Numbered from the stretch's first letter, positions 8,662 to 16,873 are shown. The stretch: 64,000 bases of DNA from Verrucomicrobiota bacterium (GCA_025457615.1 JALOTZ010000008.1:25550-89549); one strand, 5' to 3'. Notes: generated from the letters alone by a model not told the origin. A program made the numbers and translations.

Positions 8662-9584
8662 TCAGACTCCATTCTCATCGCGTGCGTACCAATCGATATT
8701 CCGCGTGGCGTGGAACAGCACCGCCAGCACCACAAACAGACCCGCGGCGCCGAACAGCAACGAGTAATCCTGCAATTGCAGGGCAATGTAAAGGAAGCCG
8801 TAAATTGCCGCCAGCATGGCCACGATGAGAAGCGTCCGCCACCCGCTTCGCAGCACCCGGATACCGTAGTACGCAATCAACAGCGTGGTCGCAGCGGCCG
8901 CTGCGGCATACGCCCACCCAAACGCGATGAACTCGGACCGGGACAGCAGGCCGAGATAAAACAGGCCGAGGGCCAGGCCGACCAGGGTGTATTGGAGTGG
9001 ATGCAGGCGAAGCCCGCAGAGAATCTCGAACAGGAAGAAGACAGCGAACATCAGGGCGATGAACAGCACGCCATACTTGATGGCCCGCTCGACGTTGCGG
9101 TAGGCGTCAATGCCCGCCAGGAAGTTCACGCCAAACAGCGAACCCGCCACCGAGTTCGGGGTCAATCCGGCGGCCGCATCCTGGTCCGTCCACTGCTGGG
9201 CGTAGTCGCGTCCGTATTGCGACAGTTGCCACGCCGCCTCAAAGCCGGTCGCCCCCACCGTCCGCTCCGCGGGCAGGAACGCACCCTGAAAGCTCGGATC
9301 CGGCCAGGGCGAGGAGAATCTGATTCGATTCTCCCCGGCCGCCGGGGTGAAGCGGATGCCGCCGCTGCCGTTGACCGTCAGATCCAACCGCAGCGCGATG
9401 TCCCCGGTGTTTTCGCGCAATCCGGCGACGCGGGCGTGGACACCGGAGGCAAAACCCTTCAGCTTGGAGCCCGGCACCAGCGGAACGCCATCAGGATCGC
9501 CACGCCCAGCATCTTGAAAAAGCTGGCGCGGCATTTCAGGAAACTCGAACAGGCAGACAGGGGCGGGGGGATTGGCGTGTTCAT
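8662..9584 (-). pseudogene. creD: Decayed creD-type inner membrane protein gene
   Basis: The downstream 280 codons are a clear CreD C-terminal half: FSSPWPDPSFQGAFLPAER, FGVNFLAGIDAYRNVERAIKYG, then five to six membrane helices. CreD proteins are normally about 430-450 residues and start with a membrane helix followed by a roughly 250-residue periplasmic domain. Here a plausible CreD N-terminus (ATG at 9584, helix FFKMLGVAILMAF) lies in a different frame and is joined directly to the late periplasmic segment near 9470-9500. About 150 residues and the reading frame are therefore lost. The C-terminal frame itself has no good start. This reads as an internal deletion with frameshift, so the gene is probably inactive. 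Confidence 0.7.
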
Positions 9585-9612
9585 GATTCGGTGATCAGTG
9601 ATAAGGAGGCAG

Positions 9613-10503
9613 TCAAACCGTCGCGATACCGGCTTCCATCTCCCGCCGGGAAGGTGGTCGTTCCGCATCGTCAGCATGCTGGCCAAGGACACGTTCGACC
9701 TCGTCAATCACCCGGTCGGGCGTGGAGGTTCCGGCCGTGATGCCCACCGTGTCTTCCGCCCAAAACCATTCCGGGCGCAGGTCCGACGCCGTCTGCACAT
9801 GGTGCACCCGTCCACAATGACGGCTGCAGGTGGCCACCAGTTCGCGCGTGTTGTTGCTGGCCGCCCCGCCAATCACCACCACCACATCGCAACAGTGCGC
9901 CAGCTCCACCGCCGCCTGCTGGCGCTGCTTGGTGGGCTGGCACACGGTGTCCACGAACCGCACCTCGGCAGCCGGGAACCGTTCCCGCATCTGCCGCACC
10001 CGTTCCCGCACCCGATTGATCGGTTGGGTGGTTTGGGAGACCACCCCGAGGCGCGGCCGGAACGCAAGCCCCGCCACATCCGCTTTGCTCAACACCACGT
10101 CAAAAGCGTCCAGGTCCCCTGTCAGACCCCGCACCTCCACATGGTCGCGCTGACCAATGATGACCGGATGAAACCCCGCCTTCACCAACTGCGCCAGGGC
10201 TCGATGCGCCCGATGGACCAGCGGACACGTGGCATCGCTCACCCGCAGTCCCAGTGCCCGCGCGCCCACCTTGGCACGGTCCGAGGCGCCATGGGCGGTG
10301 ATCATGACCTCCGGCGTTCTCGCATCCTCGGCTCGCTCAGCGATGCGAATGCCCCGGGCCTGCAGATCGTGAATCACGGTCGCGTTGTGAACCAGGCCAC
10401 CCAGGATGCTCAACGGCCCCTGCCGGGCCCGCTCGTGGGCCAGCACGATGGCGTCCCGCACCCCAAAGCACATGCCCAGATGTTCAGCGCGGAGGATCCT
10501 CAT
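9613..10503 (-). CDS. ispH: 4-hydroxy-3-methylbut-2-enyl diphosphate reductase
   Basis: The last enzyme of the MEP pathway, a [4Fe-4S] protein that reduces HMBPP to IPP and DMAPP. In the 296-residue protein the three cluster cysteines are at about C12 (GMCFGV), C93 (ATCPLVH) and C188 (DTVCQPT). The conserved His residues are in LVHNATV and TAHGAS, and the substrate loop is in GGAASNNTREL. The ATG at 10503 is supported by a purine-rich site (GGAAAGGGGG) about 7 bases upstream. A 17-bp inverted repeat about 210 bp upstream may regulate the unit. The creD remnant follows by 28 bp. Confidence 0.93.
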   Translation of the reverse strand: MRILRAEHLGMCFGVRDAIVLAHERARQGPLSILGGLVHNATVIHDLQARGIRIAERAEDARTPEVMITAHGASDRAKVGARALGLRVSDATCPLVHRAHRALAQLVKAGFHPVIIGQRDHVEVRGLTGDLDAFDVVLSKADVAGLAFRPRLGVVSQTTQPINRVRERVRQMRERFPAAEVRFVDTVCQPTKQRQQAAVELAHCCDVVVVIGGAASNNTRELVATCSRHCGRVHHVQTASDLRPEWFWAEDTVGITAGTSTPDRVIDEVERVLGQHADDAERPPSRREMEAGIATV

Positions 10504-10712
10504 CGAGCAGCCCCCTTTCCCCAACCCCCGTCCCGCCGCGGGGCTATCCTTGGACCGGAGGCCGGTCGGGCCGCGCTGTGCGCGGTCCGGCGCCGGAGCA
10601 CCGGCGCCCGGCCAAGGTCCGAGGCTTGAAAGCCCGCACGGGTCCGTTCGCAGCAGTCTCCCCAGGGCCACAGACGTCCCCGAGGGGTCCCACGCCCGAC
10701 AAACTGCACTTC

Positions 10713-10729
10713 ACTTTGCATTACAAAGC
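10713..10729. promoter_or_regulatory. Candidate operator upstream of ispH unit
   Basis: The 17-mer ACTTTGCATTACAAAGC is an imperfect dyad and differs in only three positions from the site at 11754-11770. On the minus strand it overlaps a plausible -10 box (TGTAAT) for transcription toward ispH; a weak -35 (TGGACG) lies 18 bases further upstream. The winged-helix regulator encoded next to it is the likely binder. Operator function is inferred from symmetry and repetition only. Confidence 0.5.
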
Positions 10730-10776
10730 TTGTGACCGGATCCCGTCCAGGATGTTCAAACAAGCGGCTCACCGTA

Positions 10777-11085
10777 TTATTTCGGGCGGGTTTGGCGGAC
10801 GATCTGTTCCAGGAGATCCACGTGGGCGGTGAAGGCACTTCGTCCGGCAGCAGTGAGCGAACAGGTGGTCAGGGGGCGCTTGTTCTCGATGGACTTGGTC
10901 ACCGCCACATAACCGGCCTGCTGCAGGGTGCGGATGTGTGTGGTGAGGTTGCCGTCGGTCATGCCCAGGGTGTCGCGCAGTTCGGTGAACGAGAGTTCCG
11001 GCGAGGCGGCCAGCATGGACATGATGGCCAGCCGGCCCCTCTCGTGGATCACGCGATCGAGCTGGAGGAAAGGCTCGGGGTTCAT
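10777..11085 (-). CDS. Winged-helix transcriptional regulator
   Basis: A 102-residue DNA-binding protein of the small winged-helix type (HTH_34/ArsR-like). The recognition region is FTELRDTLGMTDGNLTTHIR (about 33-52), followed by a wing strand GYVAVTKSIENKRPLTTCSL and a terminal helix. Relatives are commonly encoded with small membrane proteins or CreD. Its ATG overlaps the stop of the upstream membrane-protein gene by 4 bp (ATGA), so the two are translationally coupled. The reading frame is open far upstream, but only this part is conserved. Two matching 17-bp dyads lie upstream of its own operon and upstream of ispH, suggesting autoregulation plus control of the ispH-creD unit. Confidence 0.82.
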   Translation of the reverse strand: MNPEPFLQLDRVIHERGRLAIMSMLAASPELSFTELRDTLGMTDGNLTTHIRTLQQAGYVAVTKSIENKRPLTTCSLTAAGRSAFTAHVDLLEQIVRQTRPK

Positions 11086-11747
11086 CCGTTGGAACGTGGT
11101 TTCTCCGTGGCGAAGAGGTAGAGGCCGTAAAGAGTATGCAGTAATCCGAACGCCACTCCCATCAGGCCATAACCCAAATCCACCCGTCCCACTTCGGTCT
11201 GCGGCACAGGCAAGAAGAAGCCAGCGCACCCGCAGACAATCAGAGCCCAGCCAAACAACCGGACGCCCCGCGGCATGAAGAAGCCGGCGGCGTGAACCGC
11301 GCACCCGTAAAGGATCACCCAAATCAACGGCAGGCCCACTTGGCTCAGGTACCCGGGGGACACCCCGGGGGCGGACAAGCCGATGCTCCAACCCCGGCCG
11401 TGCGCGAGCGCCACGAGGAATCCCAGCACCAAGCCGGCAACCAGCCCCGGCCAGAGCGCTTGCGAGACACGCCGCATGGGCGGAGACCAGAAGGGTTCCG
11501 CCTGCTGCAAGGCCTGGCGCCGGATCAGCACCCCGCCCGCAGCCACCGTCACCACCGCCACACACAGCCAGTAGAGAATGAACTGCGGGGGCGAGTCGAT
11601 TCCCGCCTTCCATCCCGCCAGCGCAGCACCCATCCCGATCACCCCTGTCACCGTCATGACCGGCGCGAGCGCGCGCCGATACAACGCCGCCCGCTCCATC
11701 AAGGTGCGTATGGTTTGCAGGTTCTCCGCCGCCCACTGATCGTTCAT
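11082..11747 (-). CDS. Membrane partner of the winged-helix regulator
   Basis: A 221-residue integral membrane protein with a soluble N-terminus (NDQWAAENLQTIRTLMERAA, about 2-21) and about six helices. It is translated just before, and overlaps by 4 bp, the regulator gene; such pairs often form small sensor-regulator units, but the mechanism is not known here. An alternative ATG at 11762 lies inside the upstream 17-bp dyad. The start at 11747 is preferred because the N-terminal helix begins there, but neither has a clear ribosome-binding site. Confidence 0.65.
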   Translation of the reverse strand: MNDQWAAENLQTIRTLMERAALYRRALAPVMTVTGVIGMGAALAGWKAGIDSPPQFILYWLCVAVVTVAAGGVLIRRQALQQAEPFWSPPMRRVSQALWPGLVAGLVLGFLVALAHGRGWSIGLSAPGVSPGYLSQVGLPLIWVILYGCAVHAAGFFMPRGVRLFGWALIVCGCAGFFLPVPQTEVGRVDLGYGLMGVAFGLLHTLYGLYLFATEKPRSNG

Positions 11748-11753
11748 CGCTTT

Positions 11754-11770
11754 ACTTTGCATCGCAAAGT
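11754..11770. promoter_or_regulatory. Candidate operator of the regulator operon
   Basis: A perfect 17-bp inverted repeat, ACTTTGC-ATC-GCAAAGT, located immediately upstream of or overlapping the start of the membrane protein-regulator operon. A -35-like TTGACG lies just before it on the minus strand. A near-copy sits at 10713-10729. Position and symmetry suggest autoregulation by the winged-helix protein; binding is inferred. Confidence 0.55.
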
Positions 11771-11949
11771 CTGAGCGTCAAGCCCGGGCTTGGTCCCTGG
11801 ACACTCGCGCCGTCGCCGGGGCTCACTGAGGCTTTCAGAGATCCCACGAGAGCTCAAGGTTCATGGCCTTGCCCCAAGGTGCAGTCCCGGGGCGACGAGC
11901 ATGGTTGCCGGGGCTTTCCCAACACCCGCCTCAAAGATTAAGCTCGGAC

Positions 11950-12705
11950 GTGCCTCGGCCTGACTTCATCGAACTGGGCGACCGGCGGGAGGTGATCCGC
12001 ATCCCAATCCTGTTTGAGGATCGGTCGGTGCTGGCCATCGACAAGCCGGCGGGGTGGATGCTGGTGCCGTTCAACTGGCAGCGGACCCCATGGAACCTGC
12101 ACGCGGCGATTACGTCCTCGATCCGGGCGGGCGATTTCTGGGCCCGGTCGCGCAACCTGAAGTTCCTGCGGAACATCCATCGCCTGGACGCTGAAACCAC
12201 CGGCGTCCTGCTGCTGGGCAAGAGCCCGGGGGCGGTGGAGACGCTGAGCGAACTGTTCGAGTCGCGCCGGATGGAGAAGCTCTATCTGGCGGTGGTCGCC
12301 GGGAAGCCAAAGGCATCGGAATGGGTCTGCGAGGCGCGGTTGTCCCCCGAATCCGGCCAGTGGGGGCGCGTGCAGGTGGATCCGAGGAACGGAAAGGAGG
12401 CGGTGACACGGTTCAAGGTGCTGGCACATCGCGAGAACCGGACCCTCCTGGAAGCCAGACCTTTGACGGGGCGGACGCACCAGATCCGCGTGCACCTGCT
12501 CGACGCCGGTCATCCGATCCTCGGAGACGAGCTTTACGGCGAGTCCTCTGCAGCGGCGGATCCGCGACGAGGGCGCCGAACCTTGGTGTTCCCGATGGGC
12601 CTGCGCGCGGTGTACCTGGCCTACGTGGATCCGTTCCGGCGGCACCGGGTGGAGATCAAGGCGCCGGAAGTGGCGTTTCTCGAAGCGTTTGGATTCTCAC
12701 CGTAG
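11950..12705 (+). CDS. RluA-family RNA pseudouridine synthase
   Basis: Isomerises uridine to pseudouridine in rRNA or tRNA. The catalytic motif is IHRLDAETTGVLLLGKS with the active-site Asp. Other RluA-family blocks are FEDRSVLAIDKPAGW near the N-terminus, LYLAVVAGKP, and LTGRTHQIRVHLLDAGHPILGD, followed by LYG. No S4 domain is present. I place the start at the GTG at 11950, close to the first conserved strand; an ATG at 11863 would add 29 residues that look non-conserved. Length about 251 residues is on the short side for the family. Target base not predictable. Confidence 0.85.
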   Translation: MPRPDFIELGDRREVIRIPILFEDRSVLAIDKPAGWMLVPFNWQRTPWNLHAAITSSIRAGDFWARSRNLKFLRNIHRLDAETTGVLLLGKSPGAVETLSELFESRRMEKLYLAVVAGKPKASEWVCEARLSPESGQWGRVQVDPRNGKEAVTRFKVLAHRENRTLLEARPLTGRTHQIRVHLLDAGHPILGDELYGESSAAADPRRGRRTLVFPMGLRAVYLAYVDPFRRHRVEIKAPEVAFLEAFGFSP

Positions 12706-12749
12706 CGCCGGCGTCCCACCGGCTCCAAGCGGAACTCCAATGAGGGAGG

Positions 12750-12902
12750 AACGCAATGGGCAAGGACGCAAGGACGCAAGGAGATGGCCGAAATACTCTG
12801 AGGAACAGGGCCGGGCAACGCACAACCATCAGGGCCCGCCAACCGACCGGCTGAAGTCCTCGAAATGCCTTTGCCGCTCTGCGCCATCGCGTCTTTGCGT
12901 TC
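12750..12902. repeat. Dyad repeat with arms of tandem GACGCAAG-type units
   Basis: The left arm (12750-12782) contains GACGCAAG twice in tandem plus related units. The right arm (12868-12902) is its approximate reverse complement (units like CTTTGCGT). About 85 bp separates them. It fills the gap between the convergent pseudouridine synthase and ABC-F genes. The same design recurs at 16757-16873 and 42118-42268. It may fold as a long hairpin and act as a bidirectional transcription barrier. Confidence 0.6.
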
Positions 12903-12978
12903 ACCGTCTTCCGAATCGCGCGGGCTAAGTTCGGTGCTCGGGATGAACGGGAGGAGAAGGAGGAAGCGGTCCCGGAGA

Positions 12979-14922
12979 TCACTCCAGCTCCTCCAGCTTG
13001 GTGGCGGCGGCTTCCCACTCGGCGGTCAGCGCCTCCAATTCGGTCTCGTTCAGCCGCATCTCCCGGTTCAGCTGGGCGGCACTGCCGCCGGGCTGATAGG
13101 TCTCGGGCTTCTCCAACTCCGCAGCGATCTCCGCCTGGCGCGCTTCCAGGACGGCGATGCGGGTTTCGAGGCCGTTCACCTGCGCCTGCTGTTCGCGCCG
13201 GACGCGGGCGCGGGCGTTGCGTTCCTCGGCCTCGAGGCGCTTGCGCTCCTTGCGATCCACCGAAGGGCGGGAGGGGTCGGGTGCGGACGCTGCCGCGAGG
13301 GCCGGATCGGATTCGCCGTCCGCCGTCAGGGCGGCCCGCGCGGAGGTGGCCTGGGTCTTGTGCAGGTAATAGTCGTAGCCGCCGGGGTAATGCACCAACT
13401 GACCGCGGTTGACGTGCACCACGTGATTGGCCAGTTCTTTGATGAAGTAAACGTCGTGGCTGATGAACACGATCGTGCCGGAAAAGTCCTGCAGGGCGCC
13501 CAGCAGGGCCTCGACACTGGACAAATCCAGATGCGTGGTGGGCTCGTCCATGAGCAGCAGGTTGGGCGGATCGAGCAGGAGCCTGACCAGGGCCAGCCGG
13601 CTTTTCTCCCCGCCGCTCAACACCGCCACCTTCTTGAACACGTCGTCACCGCGGAACAGAAAGCAGCCCAGCACGCTGCGCACGAACGTTTCGGTCACCC
13701 GCTGCGGCGTGTCCAGCGCCTCCTCGAGCACCGTCAACTCCGGGTGCAGGGTATCGACGCGATATTGTGAAAAGTAACCCAGCTTCACGTTGTGTCCCTC
13801 CTGACGCTCCCCGTGCTGCACGGGCAGGACCCCGGCCAGCAGTTTCAACAGGGTGGATTTGCCGGCGCCGTTGGGCCCCACCAGCACGATGCGCTGGCCG
13901 CGTTGCGCCTCGAAGTCCACCCCGGCATACACCACGTTCGGCCCGTAGGCGTGGTGAATGTCTTCCAGGGTAATGACCTTCAATCCGCTGCGCTGCGGTT
14001 GCGGGAAGGAAAAATCCACGGTGGCCTCGGGGCCGCTGGGCGCCTCGATCTTCTCCATGCGCTCGATCTGGCGCAGCTTGGCCTGGGCCTGGGTGGCCTT
14101 GGTGTTCTTGGCGCGGAACCGGTTGACGAACTCCATCAGGCGCGCGATCTCGCGCTGCTGGTTCTTGTAGGCCGCCAGGATCTGCGCTTCGTTGGCCTCC
14201 CGCTGTTCGAGAAAGGCGTCGTAGTTGCCGCGGTAACGGAACACACGTCCCAGCCGGATCTCGACAATGCCGCCCACCACGGTGTTGAGAAACTCGCGGT
14301 CGTGGGAGATGACCAGGATGGCCCCGGGATAACCCGAGAGGTAGTGCTGAAACCACAGGACCGTTTCGAGATCCAGGTGGTTGGTGGGCTCGTCGAGCAG
14401 GAGCAACTCGGGCTCCCAGACGAGCAAGCGCGCCAGGTGCGCCCGCATCACCCAGCCCCCGCTCAATTCGGCCGCCCGCCGGCCAAAGTCGCCGTCGCGG
14501 AACCCGAGCCCCTTGAGGATCTGTTTCGCCCGGGCCTCGAGCGTGAAGCCCCCCAGGTCGTTGAACCGGGTGTGGACGTCGTCCTCCCAGTTCACCGCGT
14601 CGTGGTCGCCGGCTTCCAGGGCCAGGACCTGCTTGCGAAGCGCGACGTATTCCTCGGAAACGCTCGTCGCGAGCTCCAGGACCGTTTCCTCACCCACCGG
14701 CGCACTCTCCTGAGGCAGGTGGCCCACGCGAACGTTGCGCTCGATGAACACCTGGCCTTCGTCCGGCTCCTCGCGCCCGAGCAGCAGCGAAAACAGGGTG
14801 GACTTGCCGGCGCCGTTCGGACCCACCAGGCCCACGCGGTCGCCGCGAAGCAACTGGAGCGTCGCGCCGGAGAAGAGGGTCTTCCCGGCGTAGGCCTTGC
14901 CGACTTCGGACAACGTCACCAT
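12979..14922 (-). CDS. ABC-F family ATPase (Uup/EttA-like translation factor)
   Basis: A 647-residue soluble protein with two ABC domains and no membrane part, the ABC-F plan of ribosome-associated factors. Domain 1: Walker A GPNGAGKS at about 34-41, signature LSGGW, Walker B LLLLDEPTNHLDL. The interdomain linker (about 235-300) is rich in charged helices. Domain 2: Walker A GPNGAGKST at about 340-350, signature LSGGEKSRLALVR, then LLLMDEPTTHLDLSS. A C-terminal coiled-coil extension (about 545-647) is of the type seen in Uup. Such proteins act on the ribosomal E site or in antibiotic tolerance; which subgroup this is cannot be fixed. Confidence 0.92.
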   Translation of the reverse strand: MVTLSEVGKAYAGKTLFSGATLQLLRGDRVGLVGPNGAGKSTLFSLLLGREEPDEGQVFIERNVRVGHLPQESAPVGEETVLELATSVSEEYVALRKQVLALEAGDHDAVNWEDDVHTRFNDLGGFTLEARAKQILKGLGFRDGDFGRRAAELSGGWVMRAHLARLLVWEPELLLLDEPTNHLDLETVLWFQHYLSGYPGAILVISHDREFLNTVVGGIVEIRLGRVFRYRGNYDAFLEQREANEAQILAAYKNQQREIARLMEFVNRFRAKNTKATQAQAKLRQIERMEKIEAPSGPEATVDFSFPQPQRSGLKVITLEDIHHAYGPNVVYAGVDFEAQRGQRIVLVGPNGAGKSTLLKLLAGVLPVQHGERQEGHNVKLGYFSQYRVDTLHPELTVLEEALDTPQRVTETFVRSVLGCFLFRGDDVFKKVAVLSGGEKSRLALVRLLLDPPNLLLMDEPTTHLDLSSVEALLGALQDFSGTIVFISHDVYFIKELANHVVHVNRGQLVHYPGGYDYYLHKTQATSARAALTADGESDPALAAASAPDPSRPSVDRKERKRLEAEERNARARVRREQQAQVNGLETRIAVLEARQAEIAAELEKPETYQPGGSAAQLNREMRLNETELEALTAEWEAAATKLEELE

Positions 14923-14987
14923 GGTCCGGGGACCGTATCACAAGGGCCGGGCGTGCGAGAAGCGGATTCAGGCAAATGACACTCTGG

Positions 14988-16514
14988 TCAGCGCAGCAAG
15001 AACTGCCGGTGCCCGGAAAACACGGGGCGCAGCGACTTGGACAGATCGTCCTGCAACAACTGCAACTCCTGGTACACCTGGACATGAGCCGCGATGGGCT
15101 CCTTGGTTTCCGCCGCATTCAACTGAACGAACTCGTCCGTGAGGTCGCTGATCGACACGCTCTCGCCCTGCTGCAAGCGCCAGCACCAGAGTGCTTGCAG
15201 CGCCGCGCCGTAAGCCGCGCCCTCCCCGACCTTGAGCGTCACCACTTCCGCGTTGAACACATCCGCCATGATCTGCCGCCAGATTGCCGAGTTGGCGCCG
15301 CCGCCGGTCGCGCGGATCTGGCCGGCGTTCACTCCCAGCTTGGCCAGACGCCGCAACCCGTAGTTCATACCCATCGTCACCCCCTCCACTGTGCCCCGGG
15401 CGAAACATTCGGTATTGAACGTGCGCGGGCTGACACCGAAATACACGCCCGTCCCATCCGGCACGTTCGGCGTGCGCTCGCCCTCGAGATAAGGCAGGAA
15501 CATGAGCCCCTTGGAACCGGCCGGACCCCGCGCCACCGTGGCGTCAAAGGCGCGGTGATCCATCTTGAAATCGCGCCGGATCAGTTCGGTGGCGGCTGTC
15601 ACGTTCATGGTGCACAGCAGCGGCAGCCAGCGATTGGTGGAATCGCAGAAGGCGGCGATCTCGCCCTGCGGATCCACCACCGGCTTGGCCGCACAGGCAT
15701 AGATCGTCCCGCTGGTCCCCAGGCTGGCCGTCACCAACCCCGGCCGGGTGTTGCCCGTGCCAATGGCGCCCATCATGTTGTCGCCTCCTCCGGCGCTGAC
15801 CAGCACGCCGGGGTTGAGTCCCAACTCGCGCGCCGCCGCCGCCTGGAGACGGCCCGCCGGCTGATCACTCGGGATGAGGCGCGGCAGTTTGCCGGCCAGC
15901 TCATCGTCAATGGCCCGTAGCGTCCCTTCGCACCAGACGCGCTTGCGCACGTTCAGCAACGCCGTGCCGCTGGCGTCGCCGTATTCCATCACCCGCTCGC
16001 CGGTCAGCCAGAAGTTGAGGTAGTCATGCGGCAACAAGACGGTGGCCAGCCGGGCATAGTTCTTGGGCTCGTGCTTCTTTAACCAGAGGATCTTGGACGC
16101 CGTGAAACCGGGCAACACCGCCAGGCCCTGCTGCTTGATCGTGGCCTTGACCCCGCCCAGCTTGGTCATGATTTCCTCGCACTCCACCGCCGTGGACGTG
16201 TCGCACCACAGCTTGGCCGGACGGATCACTTCGCCCTGCTTGTCCAGGGGAACGAACCCGTGCTGCTGTCCGCTCACGCCGATGGCCACCACTTCCGCCG
16301 CCTTGGCCCGCGCCGCGGTCAACGCGCTCCATACCGACTGGGCCGCGGCCTCGCGCCAGACCTGCGGATGCTGTTCCTTGGCACCAGGCGGGAGATTAGG
16401 AATGAGCTCATAGGCTTTCGAGGAGGCCCCCACCACCCGGCCGTTGCTGGCATCCACCACCAAGGCCTTGGTGGACTGCGTCCCGGAATCAATGCCAATC
16501 AGCAAGTTGCGCAT
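14988..16514 (-). CDS. xylB: Xylulokinase
   Basis: A 508-residue FGGY carbohydrate kinase that phosphorylates D-xylulose, feeding the pentose phosphate pathway. It starts with LIGIDSGTQSTKALVVD (ATP-binding loop) and has VSGQQHGFVPLDKQG, typical of xylulokinases. The catalytic Asp is in SAGGGDNMMGAIGTG at about residue 240, and the FGGY-type ATP block is in RATGGGANSAIWRQIMADVF. Length and order fit XylB. No xylose isomerase or transporter is adjacent. Divergent from thrS with a 375-bp region between them. Confidence 0.92.
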   Translation of the reverse strand: MRNLLIGIDSGTQSTKALVVDASNGRVVGASSKAYELIPNLPPGAKEQHPQVWREAAAQSVWSALTAARAKAAEVVAIGVSGQQHGFVPLDKQGEVIRPAKLWCDTSTAVECEEIMTKLGGVKATIKQQGLAVLPGFTASKILWLKKHEPKNYARLATVLLPHDYLNFWLTGERVMEYGDASGTALLNVRKRVWCEGTLRAIDDELAGKLPRLIPSDQPAGRLQAAAARELGLNPGVLVSAGGGDNMMGAIGTGNTRPGLVTASLGTSGTIYACAAKPVVDPQGEIAAFCDSTNRWLPLLCTMNVTAATELIRRDFKMDHRAFDATVARGPAGSKGLMFLPYLEGERTPNVPDGTGVYFGVSPRTFNTECFARGTVEGVTMGMNYGLRRLAKLGVNAGQIRATGGGANSAIWRQIMADVFNAEVVTLKVGEGAAYGAALQALWCWRLQQGESVSISDLTDEFVQLNAAETKEPIAAHVQVYQELQLLQDDLSKSLRPVFSGHRQFLLR

Positions 16515-16605
16515 TCCCCACTCTTAGCCTCGGCACTCTCGAAATCCACGAAAAAGTGTGCGCACCCCCACCCCGCGCCGGCCAGGTCAGTGCCGGAGGT
16601 TTGCA

Positions 16606-16634
16606 TTGCCAATGCGATCGAAGTCCTGTCTAAT
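16606..16634 (+). promoter_or_regulatory. Predicted sigma-70 promoter of the thrS leader
   Basis: TTGCCA (16606-16611), a 17-bp spacer and TCTAAT (16629-16634): 5 of 6 matches in each box and ideal spacing. The predicted transcription start, about 7-9 bases after the -10, is 16641-16644. That is on or next to the ATG of the Thr-rich leader peptide, so the leader mRNA would be leaderless. The assignment rests on consensus and context. Confidence 0.6.
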
Positions 16635-16643
16635 CTGGCCCTG

Positions 16644-16682
16644 ATGAACGGCCTTGTGGGAACAGCCACCACGACGATCTAG
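16644..16682 (+). CDS. thrL: Thr-rich leader peptide of thrS
   Basis: A 12-codon frame, MNGLVGTATTTI, from ATG 16644 to TAG 16680-16682. Four of the last six codons are Thr (aca, acc, acg, acg) and the last is Ile, as expected for a peptide that measures charged threonyl-tRNA. No Shine-Dalgarno is visible, consistent with the predicted start of transcription at the ATG. It is directly followed by alternative hairpins and a terminator ahead of thrS. The gene symbol is by analogy with thr leader peptides. Confidence 0.65.
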   Translation: MNGLVGTATTTI

Positions 16683-16747
16683 CGTCCGCCCGCCACCCCG
16701 GGCCGGACGCCAACGCCTCAGACCACCCGTCCGGGGCGTTTTTGTTT
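16682..16747 (+). terminator. Transcription attenuator of thrS
   Basis: Three mutually exclusive pairings are visible. 1:2 is GCGTCCG (16682-16688) with CGGACGC (16704-16710). 2:3 is CCGGACG (16703-16709) with CGTCCGG (16728-16734). 3:4 is AACGCCTC (16712-16719) with GGGGCGTT (16733-16740), followed by a T-rich run, a rho-independent terminator. Forming 2:3 consumes bases of the terminator stem, so it would act as the antiterminator. A ribosome stalled at the Thr codons would cover strand 1 and favour 2:3, giving readthrough into thrS when Thr-tRNA is short. The pairings are seen; the regulatory outcome is inferred. Confidence 0.65.
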
Positions 16748-16756
16748 CCCAGAATG

Positions 16757-16873
16757 AAACGCAAAGACGCAAGGGCGCAAAGGCGCGGAGAAACTGAATC
16801 GAGCGCGGCTGTGTGCAAAGCACCAGCCGCGCTCCGTCCGTCTTGCGTCTTTGCGTCTTCGCGCCTTTGCGTT
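16757..16873. repeat. Dyad repeat in the thrS 5' region
   Basis: The left arm (16757-16788) is a row of 8-bp units ACGCAAAG, ACGCAAGG, GCGCAAAG. The right arm (16840-16873) is the inverted version. Between them is a perfect 11-bp hairpin, GAGCGCGGCTG (16801-16811) with CAGCCGCGCTC (16824-16834). It lies between the attenuator and the thrS start codon, so it would be transcribed in the leader and could affect ribosome access. Same family as 12750-12902 and 42118-42268. Confidence 0.6.
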
